A stretch of 30,439 bases of DNA from Chromera velia (taxonomy: Eukaryota; Sar; Chromeraceae). The DNA is taken from contig JAHBMJ010001487.1 of NCBI GenBank assembly GCA_018398765.1, forward strand, positions 1 through 30,439, read 5' to 3'. Below are positions 8,313 to 18,581 of this stretch, one piece after another. A program made the position numbers and the translations under genes. Each line of letters begins with the position of its first letter. Within the stretch, counting starts at the first letter, position 1. Under the pieces are notes generated by a model. The model was given only the letters and a program-made list of their open reading frames with translations, was not told the origin of the DNA and ran no database searches.

Positions 8313-11300
8313 ATGGGAAACACGGCGGAAAGGAGAATTGAGACGCGCGAACAGCTGCACGGGTGCTCTTCCGATCTCCTGTGCTCTCGTTCGTTTCATG
8401 TTTGTGCGTCTCTTGTGAATAGATACGTATTTTTCTGGTGCATGCAGGTGAACGAGAGTGTTGCGGAGCTGTCGACAGCAAGGCAGAGGCTGGGGGTCTC
8501 TGATCGAAGGATGGAGAGTCTGATCAGAGCGGTCTGTCTGTCTGTCTGTGTTCCTCTAGCTGTTTTCTTTTCTTGTGCTTATGCATGGGGGAAACGGGAA
8601 GGCTTGAGGCAACCTCTCTCTGTGGTGAAAAAACAACAGAAGAACTGGCAGAGAATTCCAGGTCCTAGGTTCTTTGGCTGGCCTTTCCTTGAGTGACGTC
8701 CTTGGAAGGATCATTTCTTCCATTGCATGTCGTCTTGGCTTATGTCTTTTGATGAGTCGTTTGTCTGTCGGCACTTGTCCCCTGTCACACCTTCCTTCCC
8801 TAGCTTTCCTGAATGAACATTGCAATGCTTTTGGGTTTTCATGTGAGAACGAAAGATAAGTTGAGAATCGAGAGCACAAGTTTTGACTGCTTGTCAGCTG
8901 GAGAAAACACGCGACCAGAGAAAGATGCAACATCCCTCCGTCCGTCCGTTCTGTTTGTGCGTGCAGAGTGAGGGGCCCGTCTCCGCAGCTGCCGACGCTG
9001 CAGGTCCCGTTGGAGGACGTTCTCTTTCCGTGTCCCCTGTCTCTGCCTTGGCCCCGGAGGCTGGAGGTGTGATGAGCTTCAATGGTCTTGCAGAGGAGTT
9101 CACCCGGCTTCTAGACGCAGAGAGGGAGGAGAGGATAAAATTCGAACAGCGCCTCGATGAGACATTGGAAGAGGTCTGTCTGCATGTTTGTTTTGCCTCT
9201 TCACTCCTGCCTGTCAGAAGCATTCCTTCACGTGTCACAAAAGCGAATGCCGATACTGCAGAGTAAAGAAAGCATGGGATCCTAACAAAAACGAGTTTTG
9301 TTATTCGGTTCTTGATTCTCCGCTTTCGTGCAATGATCACTTCCTCCAGCTGATTTCGTACTTGTGCCATTTTGTGGAAACAAGCTCTCAAGAAAGACAT
9401 TCAGATGGGTGCAGGTCGAAAGCGGATCCATCAGAATGACTCAGAGACGAAGTGTACTCCCTCCCCCGTGTAGAAGTGCATGGGCATGATGCGATCGAGG
9501 GAATGTTCTTTCCGGGGAGACTGTATGCGAAAGGGAAAGGGAGGGAAGGGTGGTAGCCTTCGCTGAGAGGCAAGATAGAGAGAAAGTTCGGAAGAGCGAA
9601 ATTTTCTCTGTCCTCTCTCTCCCCTGCTTCCTGCCTGCCTGCTTGCAGAATCGTTTCCTGTCTGACCAGATGGAGCTTGTAGAGGTTCGCGAATCCGCGC
9701 TTGATGCCTTCCAAAAGTTCCTCTTGCAACAGCAAAGGAAGGTAGATGAGGGTACAGCGACCCTCCTGCAGATCCGAATGAGGGCAGAGAGGGAGAGGGA
9801 GAGTGGTGCCGCACAGGGACAGGGACAGGCTGCTGAGTCAACAGGCGGAAACGCCAAGAGAAGAGAGGCTGGTGAGTCAGTCCGTCAGTCAGTTAGTCAG
9901 TCAGACTGTGAGAACAACAGACAAAACGTCCAACTGATAGAGTCAGTCGGGCAGCTATTCTATGGGATCACAAGCACGCAGTCTCCAGATCGAACCAGGA
10001 GAGGCATTTTTGAAGGTAGCAACTCAGTAAAGGACAATAAAAAAGGAACCAGGTCACGCCAAGGGGAAGCCCCGGTGCTGTTCTAAATCAAGACAAACAC
10101 ACAAGAAACGGACTGGTGCCTGCTGCATACAGGAACAGAGAGAATGAATGATCGAGCCATGAAAGAAGGTAATTAAACAGACGAACGCGGCGGGCCGGTA
10201 GACTGCCTCTCTTTGCAAAGCTGCTCAGGGAATCCCAGTAGAATAGAGCAGAGGTGCACACAAAGGAGTTTATTCATTTCTGAACCGCGTACGATTCTTA
10301 CGACCCGCCCGCCGATCTTTGCTCAATTGCAGAACTCGTCTGGTTGATGCAGTGGAGGAGTACTGCCATGTCCTTGGTGGGTCTGCCTCTGCCTGCATGG
10401 AAGCCCCTCTCTTCTGCTGCCTTTCCTTTCTCTTCTGTTCTTTTGGCTGCCTCCTCCGTGCCTGTCTGCCTGTCTGATTTCTTTACTCGTCAGCTCGGCT
10501 CCCGGTATGCCTGCTACATTGCTTGGCTGCCGACTTTTTATTCTCTTTTTCTTTATGCATATTATTCTGCAATACCGGATGGCCTGCAGCGTGCCTTTTA
10601 CTCTGTCTTTCTGCCAGACTGTCTGTGACAGTCCACCTCTTTCCCTCCCGTCCGTCAGTCCGTCAAGAAAACATGCTGCTTGCTTGGCTCTTTACCGAGG
10701 CTTCCATTTTGCCTGCCAGGTTCGTTTCTGGCAGTTTTTCAAAGGTCCTCAGTTTTTCCTCGGCCGACCACTGTGCTCTATCTTGATTCTGTGCATGCAG
10801 CTGAAACTGCAGAACGGTCTGGTCCAAAGACTTCCCCAAAAACTCAAAATGCCCATTTGTAAAGAGGTCAGCGACCCTGCAGGGCGATCGAGCAGGCATC
10901 TCAGCGCGTCAAACAAAAGTGACCTCACGCAACGATCATCTCTGTCTTCCGGAAACACTCAGTATAGCAATAGCAATTACCATGAAGAGCAGGCCGTGCA
11001 GTCACACTCTACAAGAAAAATCTTCTCCGAAATCCTTTCAACTCTACCTAGAACGGTATCTTTTCGCTCTACTTGGGTCGAGTCTGTCTCCATTCCTTTT
11101 TTCCCCTCTCTCTCCTTTTTTCTTCCTTCCACTTTTGTAGAAGAGTGCTTTTCTCCGCTCCGATTGTTTTCTTGTTTTGTCCTCAGCTCCATTCCAAGGC
11201 GGCCACGTTTATCCTTCCTTTCTCTCTTTCTTCTGGTGTTTTTCAAGAGAGACATCACCTTTCCTCTTCTCCTCAATGCAGCTGGCTGCCCGACTAAGGA

Positions 11301-14300
11301 ATCTAGAGGCATCCTACCTCACCCCCCTTCCCGAGCTTCCCCCTTTTGATGAAACGGCACTAAACCCCCGCTCACGGTCACAAAGTCCCACTCACCCCGC
11401 AGTGTCTCCTGTTGTTGACAAGAACGGAAGGTGGTGGCGCAAGAGCGCAGTCGTGCAGACCGACGCGGCGTTGGAGCCTTCGGAAAAGAAAGCACGTAAG
11501 AGCGCGGTTATACAAACAGATAACGCCATCGACGTCACAGGCCAACTAATGGAAGTCGGAGCTGCCCTCCGAGGTCGAGACTCTCTCCACTCTTCAAAGG
11601 CACAACCTGGGAGGGGTCCAGGGTATTCGGAGATTCTTGCGAATAGGCAAAAGCAGGGCAGGAAACACAAGAGCCTGCTTCCCATGCACTTGAAAGGAGG
11701 CGTTGCTGCCGCAAAAAAGAGTCTTTCCCTATCGCCTCCCAAGAGAGCCCAGAGGTCTCTCTCTCCCATTCCCCCTCGCCCTGTGCGCCCCTCCAGTTCC
11801 TACATGGAGCTTCACATGGCAGGCAGAAGGCCTGAACGTGAACACGAGGAGGAAGAAGAGGACGACTCAGAGGACCCAACCGACGACTTCGAAGAGTACG
11901 GACCAGCATACGGGAAGAGGGCCACGATGGCGGCCTCCTGGCGTCCCCGTCCCCTTCATGGAAAAAAGAAGAAGTCTGCGCCCCGACACCCAACAGGTCC
12001 CTCGACTCATTTGTATGCACAGCCTGGTTTGGGGGATAAGAGACGCAGCAAGGCTTCCCGAGGTGTGGCTTTCCGGGGTCCAGGCAGAGGGGGGGGGGTA
12101 GAGTACGCGGACGATGAAGACAACGAGGATGACGGAGAGGGAGAGAGTGACGTCAGAGGCGGGTCCGGATATCTTCATCCTGTGGAGAGAGAAAGACAAA
12201 GGGACGCAGCCAGAAGAAGAAGAACGACCCAGGGAGCATGGGGACCATCACGAAGAGAGGGATTAGGGCCAGACGAAAGAGAATGGACTTCCTCCTCCAG
12301 AGTCCCCCATCCTTCCTTTGCCCATTTTGAACAAAGCGAGCAGAGTCCGCCCTGGACTTCGAACGCTTTTGTTCCCGTTCCACTTCCCCCTTCTACCCAG
12401 GTTTTGTATCCTCACTACTACCCTTTCTCTCCCTTCCTGCCACCTGTTAGACACACACACTGTACCCCCATGCCCGCAGGCACAGGCGATACTCCCTTCC
12501 CTGTCAATTACCAATCTGCCCCCCCTCCCTTTAGACACACCGAGGGTCCCTCGCAAGCGTCGTCCCATTTCGTGGAGGGATATTCTCATCCTGTGGCTCC
12601 CATGGACGTCGCTCACAGCCACCAATTGCAACCTCAAGACGCAAGCAGCCAATCAGAACAGCAATCCTATTTGCCGCAACACCAGACACAGCAGGCACAG
12701 AATCCCGCCCAGGGGCTTCTCTGGCAACAGCAGCAACAAACAGATCACTCACATGCGCAAGAAGAAACGTCCACAGCAATCGGACAGACTGATCAGGTGT
12801 CACTGGCCCAGGGTCAGCAGCTGCACTGGCAGCAAGACAAGCGCAAGGCAAAAAGCCTCGCTGTCACCCCTTCCCACCAACAAATGAGAACCTCTAATCC
12901 TCAGGCCAGTCATGCGTCCAAGAAAGCGCCTGTCTCACAGCAGACTGTAAAAACCCAATCTTTCAAGGCAAGGGCCTCAAGTCCATCAAACTTCTCACAC
13001 CAACCCCAAGGAACTCACCTGCCACAGAGCCAAAGCATTTCGCAAGCACCCCAACTTCAGCACCAGAGCGAGCTGCAGGACTACCAGCACACGGAATCCA
13101 CGAATGCTCATGGACTGCATCAGGCCCAACTACAGCAGCGCCACACATACATGGGCATGATGACAGGGGTGCAAGAACAACAAGGTCACCAACAGCCCCC
13201 CCGCACATACTCCGAAATGATGACAGGGACAGGGGCACAACCACAGCAGCAGGCATTCCACCCAGAGCAGAACACCTACTCACAGATCATGGCAGGCTCA
13301 GGGCAGCAACAAGGTCAACAGGAGCTCAGGTGTTACTCACAGATGATGACAAGTCGAGGGCCACTCACTCGAGTTGCCACTGCTCAAACTTCCGCAAACG
13401 GCAGCTCAGATTCATCCGAGCTTCACTCCTCGTATCTCTTTAAGCACAGACAGCGACAGGGCTTTGTCCCCCTCCCACCCTCCACCCACCGTACCGCCCC
13501 AGACACTGAAGCTTCCTCGGAAAGAGATCGAGGATCTTTATGCGCTTTTTATCTCCAAAGAGCGCTCGAGATTGCCGGCGTTGCGGACGCCCAGACTTAC
13601 CTGTCGGCCTTCAGCGCTGCCACAGGAACGACGGTACCGTCCATACCCCATTCCTCTGCCCCCTCTGCCCCCAACAGACACACACTTTTGTGGGGACTTC
13701 CCCACGAGGGCACAGGAGCCCCCCCGCAGATGCCCATGCTTCAGGCAAGGCAGACGACAACAGCAGCGGCCAGCGTGCGCCTGTCTCCTGTGAAAGAAGA
13801 GAGCCCCCCAAAGTCTCCTGCTGTCGTCTCCCCATCACAGTCACAGTCGCAGCAGATGTCCATCATTCTCCAGCAACCGCCCCCCCCCCCCGCCCCGCCT
13901 TGACCAGCCACCCCCGCCAAGCGCCCACGTGCGCACACCCACACGCCAGTCTGTCCCAAATGGTCCCACAGTGGCCACTCCAGCGCTCGCTGCTGAATCG
14001 AGAACATTCAATCAGTCTGCTGTTCAGCAGATGAAGAGACACACCACCGCAGGCACCCAGAGCCCTGCCAGACAGGGCACACCAATAAAGAGACACACGA
14101 CTGCTGCTGGAGGACCGAGAACGCCTCCAAGGGAGGGGACGCCCCCCGTGCAAAAGCACACCAACCAAGGTTTCTCTCGCAGCACAGGCATTCCGACAAA
14201 AAGGCACACTACGGCGGTCAGATCAAACAGTCCTCCAACATCACAAACCGCGCAGATGAAAAGACACACGACCAGCGCGAAGACAGATGCACTAACAATG

Positions 14301-16213
14301 GTGCCCCCACAGCAGGGATACTCTCAATTTCGCCGCGCCTCTGAGGGTGGGCACTCCGGAGTTATTCCAGTTGGCACGCCCTCTGTGCCGTCCATCCCCT
14401 CTCATGTCACTGCCCAGGAACAGGAACAGCAGCCCATCCACGTGCGAGTTGGTGAAAGGGCATCCACAGCGTCTTTGCGGTCCCACTCGAGGGGACGAAA
14501 GTCTCGGCCGCATAGTGCGAAGAATTCCCTCGCAGAACCTCCAGCTGGATTCGAGCCTAGCATGCCTCCTCAGCCCCCCCCTCACACTCATCACCAGGCA
14601 CGTCACACGGTTGCGTTGGCTGCTGCGCTGGTGCCAGAGGAGGAGGCGCGCAGACACAGTGCAGTTCCTGCCTCTCCTGCCCGAAGCGGGCTTCTTCAGA
14701 CCGGACTCTATGGGGAGGCAGAGGAAGACCAAATCCGCTCCCGATCCCCGTCTCCTGTCCCCTCTCAACGTCAGTCTGCATACGGGGAGATCCATGGGGG
14801 CCCTCCCATGGGACAACTGGCCTACGCACCAGCCCAGGGGTTTGGGCCCCCGATTCCCCCAGAAGAACAGATGGGAGTATACGGAGACCCGAGACAGGTG
14901 GGAGGAGATGGAGACAGGGCGTGGGAAGCCAGAGAGGCAGTGTTGGAAGCCCGAAAGGCCATACTCTCGAAGGCCATCGAGAATTGCCGTCTCTCTTCAG
15001 AGGTCCTTATCAAGGAGAGTGATCCCACAACAAACAACTCCAGGTAGGCTTTCATTCCTTTTGCATGATCGACTTTTCCTACCTAGTCAATTCATTCGTT
15101 TTGTTTGCGTGAAATGACACAACTATGAAGGAAACGAAGGCAAGCTTCGGCATCGTCCCTTGCCGTTGACATAAATTGGGAGTCTCTCTTCTCGTTTCTT
15201 CTTTTTTTCTAGCTTTGTCTCGAGTCACATATGCAGCCAGCCGCTCCTTTGTTTGCTGTTTTTGTGCAAAAGGGTGTCTCAGGTAGTTTGACCCCAAGGA
15301 TCTCTGATTCTATGTCGCCTCTCTCTGTCACACAAACTAGCTCTATACTCGAGATCACTTCCCATCGTTCTTGCTACTTCCACGTCTTCCTTTGGCAAGC
15401 ACCTCTGCATTCTTTTTAATTCTAGTTTGATCGCAATTTTGCGTTTGTTTCGCTTGCAGGGACCAGCGGACAAGTGCCGCTAGAGCAGTAGACCCTTCCC
15501 CCCCTAGATCGCGAAGCCCATCATCCCGACGTGCCTCTCGCGTCTCCTCGGGAGGCTCAGGTTCCCTCCGGAGGGAGAAGTCGAAGAAGTCAGTCGCCCT
15601 TGCCGTTCTCCCCCCAGAAGAGGCCATGCAAACCTCATGGGAGGGCCCCCCCCCCTCCCGAGGTTTCGCCCCGCGGCTGGACACTGGAGAAAGACCAGTT
15701 GCAAACTTCAGGGCCACTCTGCACACAATCGAACAACCGCACAACCAGCTGCTCTCAGCAGACCCAAGGGTGGCGTCGCAGCAACGAATGGGGGGCAGGC
15801 ACACCCTGGCGGAGCCCCTCGTCCAGGGCCCCGCATCCCTCCTCCGTTCCCGTTCCGGGTCTCCTGATGAGGCGAAGACCGTCTCTTTTGGCTCTTTTGC
15901 GCGTAGACAGTCGCAAGAGAAATCAACTGCGGTGACCGCAGCGCGCAGGCAGCCCAGCACAAACCCCTACTCCCCCCCCCAAGGACAACGGTACACTCAT
16001 GCCTCTATACCCCAGCAGGAGCAAACTCGACCCGGAAACGTGCAGGGAAGAACCTCGGCCCCTTCCCTGGGCCAGCAGATCTATTCTCAGGGGGGAACTT
16101 TCGGGGTGGCAGGGCGGTCCGACCTCAGCAGGGGCAGCATGTTCAGCAGTACTGGGAAGCCTCGAATCTCGCCAATGGAATTTTCTCCAGGCAGGAAAGG
16201 TACGTTGGGCTAG
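8313..16213 (+). CDS. Giant coiled-coil plus low-complexity repeat protein, multi-exon (gene span)
   Basis: Modelled exons are 8448-8531, 8967-9173, 9649-9871, 10333-10376, 10801-11055, 11282-15043 and 15460-16213. All are joined by GT-AG introns in compatible phases, giving about 1,770 codons. The N-terminus is uncertain. ATG 8313 (MGNTAERRIE) lies in the frame of the first exon with no stop between, so it may be the start, with or without a short intron before 8448. The early exons are charged and helical (for example EEFTRLLDAEREERIKFEQR) and probably form a coiled coil. The rest is Gln/Pro/Ser/His-rich and probably disordered. I recognise no enzyme domain, transmembrane segment or convincing signal peptide. 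The helical start faintly recalls striated-fibre (SF-assemblin) type coiled coils, but that is only an impression. A cytoskeletal or scaffold role is inference. One frame change at 13880-13891 interrupts the frame. The stop used is TAG 16211-16213, but an AAAG|GTACGT donor at 16200 would allow a further exon. Confidence 0.8.
8448..8531 (+). CDS. Exon: helical segment near the N-terminus
   Basis: Preceded by GTGCATGCAG and followed by the donor GTCTGT, it encodes 28 residues starting VNESVAELSTARQRLGVSDR. The composition favours an amphipathic helix. It starts and ends in phase 0. The upstream sequence is open in the same frame back to 8253, so this could also be the 3' part of a longer first exon. 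Confidence 0.6.
8967..9173 (+). CDS. Exon: Ala/Ser-rich linker then coiled-coil helix
   Basis: Acceptor GTGCGTGCAG, donor GAG|GTCTGT, phase 0 at both ends, 69 residues. The first ~40 residues are Ala/Gly/Pro/Ser-rich. The last ~30 (GLAEEFTRLLDAEREERIKF and onward) have a heptad-like pattern of Leu/Phe with many charged residues. Confidence 0.75.
9649..9871 (+). CDS. Exon: continued coiled coil, then Gly/Gln-rich tail
   Basis: Acceptor TGCTTGCAG, donor GCTG|GTGAGT. It starts NRFLSDQMELVEVRESALDA and continues with QKFLLQQQRK and a strongly charged RAERERES stretch. It ends in phase 1 after a Gly/Gln/Ala-rich segment. The pattern continues the helix of the previous exon, which supports the junction. 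Confidence 0.75.
10333..10376 (+). CDS. Small exon, reading frame ambiguous
   Basis: Bounded by TCAATTGCAG and TTG|GTGGGT. Phases carried through from both neighbours give ELVWLMQWRSTAMSL. The next frame gives TRLVDAVEEYCHVL, which looks more like the surrounding coiled coil. It would need a different upstream donor and a later frame correction. I keep the phase-consistent model but with low confidence. Confidence 0.45.
10801..11055 (+). CDS. Exon: Ser/Gln-rich linker
   Basis: Acceptor TGTGCATGCAG, donor ACG|GTATCT, phase 0 at both ends, 85 residues. The last part (SDLTQRSSLSSGNTQYSNSN) is low-complexity like the following exon. An alternative model ends the exon at 10858 before GTAAAG in another frame. 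That would need an implausibly short (~34-nt) intron to rejoin the main frame. Confidence 0.55.
11282..15043 (+). CDS. Main exon: long disordered, repeat-bearing body (one frame change)
   Basis: Acceptor CTCAATGCAG at 11272-11281, donor CAG|GTAGGC at 15043/15044. It opens with a short helix (LAARLRNLEASYL), then two RKSAV(V/I)QTD copies at 11438 and 11495. An acidic patch follows (about 11847-11901), then Pro/Tyr/His-rich and Gln-rich stretches (about 12640-13340). Next come four Y-x-x-M/I-M repeats and, after the frame change, five KRHTT-like repeats. The near-C-terminal part (about 14900-15020) again looks helical (AWEAREAVLEARKAILSKAI). The first frame stops at TGA 13901-13903. The other frame is open across that point and clearly continues the protein's composition to 15043. 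Confidence 0.85.
11438..11521 (+). repeat. Peptide repeat RKSAV(V/I)QTD, two copies
   Basis: Codons for RKSAVVQTD start at 11438 and for RKSAVIQTD at 11495, a step of 57 nt (19 residues). Different synonymous codons are used in the two copies, which argues for selection on the peptide rather than a recent DNA duplication. Confidence 0.8.
13145..13356 (+). repeat. Peptide repeat (T/C)Y-x-x-(M/I)M-(T/A)-(G/S), four copies
   Basis: TYMGMMTG at 13145, TYSEMMTG at 13205, TYSQIMAG at 13274 and CYSQMMTS at 13331, separated by Gln-rich linkers of variable length (steps of 20, 23 and 19 residues). Conserved Tyr and Met in a Gln-rich context look like a short linear binding motif. The function is unknown. 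Confidence 0.85.
13880..13891 (+). other. C12 homopolymer at the reading-frame change
   Basis: Twelve consecutive C. Upstream coding is in one frame, which stops ten bases later at TGA. Downstream coding with the same Pro/Gln/Ser/His character is in the frame one base later. No GT-AG pair explains the switch. A one-base length error or polymorphism is the simplest cause. Programmed frameshifting is possible but unsupported. Confidence 0.8.
14034..14276 (+). repeat. Peptide repeat (K/Q)(R/K)H-T-T, five copies
   Basis: KRHTTA at 14034 and 14088, a variant QKHTN at 14151-14165, KRHTTA at 14199 and KRHTTS at 14259. Steps are 18, 22, 15 and 20 residues, with Ser/Pro/Thr/Gly-rich linkers. Basic-His-Thr-Thr sites in disordered linkers resemble repeated phosphorylation or docking motifs. 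That is inference. Confidence 0.85.
15460..16213 (+). CDS. Last modelled exon: Ser/Arg/Pro-rich C-terminus
   Basis: Acceptor GTTTCGCTTGCAG, joined in phase 2 to the preceding exon. It encodes about 250 residues to TAG at 16211-16213. The start is SR-like (SPPRSRSPSSRRASRVSS), and the rest is Gln/Pro/Gly-rich without a domain I recognise. A potential donor AAAG|GTACGT lies 12 nt before the stop, so the true C-terminus may lie further on. Confidence 0.75.
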
Positions 16214-17358
16214 TTTGGTGGGCAGTAACATGGAAACGTGGAAGGCAGGCACTGGAATGCACTGGGCATAGATGTCCGACGCGGAGAATTTTCCTTCCGA
16301 TTGTTGAAACGCGCTGTTTCCGTCGCCGCCAAAAACTTTTTTAATTTTTTGCTTTCAGTATTAAGAAATCACTTGAATGTACAAGAATTTGCACACCAGT
16401 CCGCGTCTCTATGCCTTTCCCCTTGAGTGCGACGTTGATATGTCAGTTCTGCTAACAGCAACAAATTCATTTCATGTCGCTTGAAAACCAAGTTTGAGCA
16501 ATCTTTTGCACTTTTATGCCGTGAAAACGAAAATGTGTACTTTGAATTCTGTATGAAACGGCTGCAGGTTCGTCAAAAGCTGCTGCAAAGAATGGAGCTT
16601 TAAAGGCTTTGAGACGGCCTCCACGACCGCAATAGCCCTGATATCATTGCAGCAAATAGGATTGTAGACATGGTTCTGCATGATACAATACAATATATAA
16701 AAAAACTCATCATCATCATCATCATCATCCGATGATCACCATTATTATTATTATTATTCATCATCATTATCATGATTGTTATTATTTATCGGTCTCAGGC
16801 TATAGGCCATCATGCAATACATGAGTCTAGGACAATGCTTTATTGCCCGGGGCAATTTGCCCGTTTGCTAAACTCAGAGACTGTATTTTGTTTAAACTTC
16901 TTTTCATCATTATCATATTGATTGATTGATTCATTAGCATTAATTATCATCAGTAGGTGGTCTGTAGGCCATCAATAGCCCATCATGCAATGCATGATGA
17001 GACTAGGATAATGCTTTATTACCTCATCATTTAATATTATTATTATAGTTATTATTGTTGATTGATTTATATGAAAGCTATCATGCTGTTAGTTGCCTTA
17101 TGGTGTAGACGTTGACCGGCTATGATAAATAAAAATATGTCTTAGGCCTATTGACTTTAAAAAGACCCAATAGAGTCTGAATCTATAGGTCTGAATAGAC
17201 GTTAGGGGATAAATGTTAGTCATTCCATTTCATTTTTTTAGTAATTTATCTCATGATTTTCAAAGTTTTTTTTCTGGTAATTTTTAAAGTAATGCAATTG
17301 TTCTGGACTGCCGGCGGCGCCAGGATGGCTCGGATTGGACGAAAATCGGTCCCATGCT
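16214..17358. other. AT-rich intergenic spacer with CAT/ATT microsatellites
   Basis: No gene seen. Contains (CAT)n at about 16709-16729, (ATT)n at about 16740-16758, and a ~60-bp segment occurring twice (about 16801-16850 and 16961-17025). The base composition drops sharply in GC relative to the preceding gene. Part of the first 100-200 bp is presumably 3' UTR. Confidence 0.7.
16801..17025. repeat. Two-copy ~60-bp repeat with a near-perfect short palindrome
   Basis: TAGGCCATCATGCAATACAT and onward, through AATGCTTTATT (about 16803-16843), is repeated at about 16965-17020 with small differences. In the second copy CATCATGCAATGCATGATG (16981-16999) is a near-perfect palindrome. Confidence 0.7.
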
Positions 17359-18414
17359 TTATATATCTATTTTTACCTCCACTCCCTTAAACGCCTCCCA
17401 ATCTGTTTTCGTTGAATGGAGACTCGTGAACTCAAGAAGGAGATTTCGCACTGCCGATCTCTGAACTACCGTCAGGTGAGGGCTGTTCTCAAGGGTTTTG
17501 TCAATATCTTCCTCTGCTTTCTTTCTCTGTTGTTCATTCTTCTCCTTTTACTTTTCAGACAGGCTTTCCTTTCCTTCCTTAGCTTGCAGAGTTGCTGCTC
17601 TCTTTCGTTCCTCCTCTGCTCTCGTTTCTAGCTCAGGGTCACTTACATGTATGGTCACTTGTGCAACTTTGAGACGGGGAGGAAGAGAGACATTTCGCTC
17701 GGATGCATTAATCACGAGAACACTCACGCGTCTATCATTCACTTTACATACGGAATTTCCTATCATAATCCCCGCAGGGAATGTACCTTCGCTGGGCTCG
17801 ACATGCACGGTAAAGCTGTTTGAGATATAGCAGGCCGGAGGCAGGGATAAGGAGAGGTGGGTCAAATTCTTTTCTGACAGGCTTTCCTTCTTCTCAGTCA
17901 CGAGAGTAACAGCACGTAATCTGTGTGCTTTCTCCAGTTTTGTCATTGGAGTCAACTGAATCACCTCCCCTTCTTTCTTAGAGTTTCTCGCTTTCATTTT
18001 CATTCTGTTAGGTTGGAAAAGCAAGGCTTCTACGTTTCTGTCAAGCCAGTCCTTTCCAAGGATCATTGTGTTTTTCAATGAATTTGAGATGTAAAAAGAA
18101 TGCTTGCGTTTCCCCCTCAAAGAGAAAGATAATAATACGATGCTTTCATTCGAGATTTCACTCTCCCTCTCCCCACTGATTGACATAGATAATTGTTGTG
18201 CCTTCAGACTGGGGTTTGTGTGACGCAGCTGCTGCCACAACTGTCCGCTGATGAGACTGATATCTGCTCCTGAATCCACCAATGCAGGTGCGTGTATAGC
18301 CTCTTCGAGATGCACTGTCACGCCTGCAGTTCCTGTCACTTTCATGTGAGCCACTCTTTTCTTCAACCTCTTTTCTTTTTTGCGTTTCTCTATCTGTCTA
18401 AACTTCTCTTTCTT
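17359..18414 (-). pseudogene. LTR-retrotransposon-type aspartic protease (retropepsin) fragment, broken
   Basis: The frame has VDSGADISLIS, the active-site loop of retropepsins (D-S/T-G), about 30 residues in from the start of the open frame. About 70 residues later it has ILGKDWLD, the conserved ILG-x-D/E block of the same fold. The region after it (PSEGTFPAGIMIGN and VLVINASERNVSLP) resembles the protease-RT linker of Ty3/gypsy-like Pol proteins. The frame ends at TAA 17548-17550. The same frame downstream (to 17359) still reads like the segment preceding an RT (RSAVRNLLLEFTSLH), so the TAA looks like a nonsense mutation. The RT itself is absent and the upstream side runs toward the assembly gap. 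The first ATG is at 18343-18345; a Lys/Arg-rich stretch precedes it. No LTRs were identified. Confidence 0.8.
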
Positions 18415-18453
18415 TTACTTTTCCTCGTTCCACGGTGTGGGGGGGGGGCAGCC

Positions 18454-18581
18454 NNNNNNNNNNNNNNNNNNNNNNNNNNNNNNNNNNNNNNNNNNNNNNN
18501 NNNNNNNNNNNNNNNNNNNNNNNNNNNNNNNNNNNNNNNNNNNNNNNNNNNNNNNNNNNNNNNNNNNNNNNNNNNNNNNNN
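18454..18581. other. Assembly gap (128 N)
   Basis: A run of N flanked by G-rich sequence on both sides (GTGTGGGGGGGGGG before, GTGGGGAGGGGGGAGGAGGGG after). The gap probably reflects a G-rich low-complexity tract that failed to assemble. Confidence 0.99.

Noticed and set aside
10507-11349. A 280-residue frame across an intron of the giant gene
   Set aside because: Its first third and last quarter are pyrimidine-rich intron sequence with splice signals. Only 10801-11055 looks coding.
11392-12652. Overlapping - strand ORFs opposite the giant exon
   Set aside because: They are shadows of the GC-rich + strand coding exon. They have no independent splice pattern or motif.
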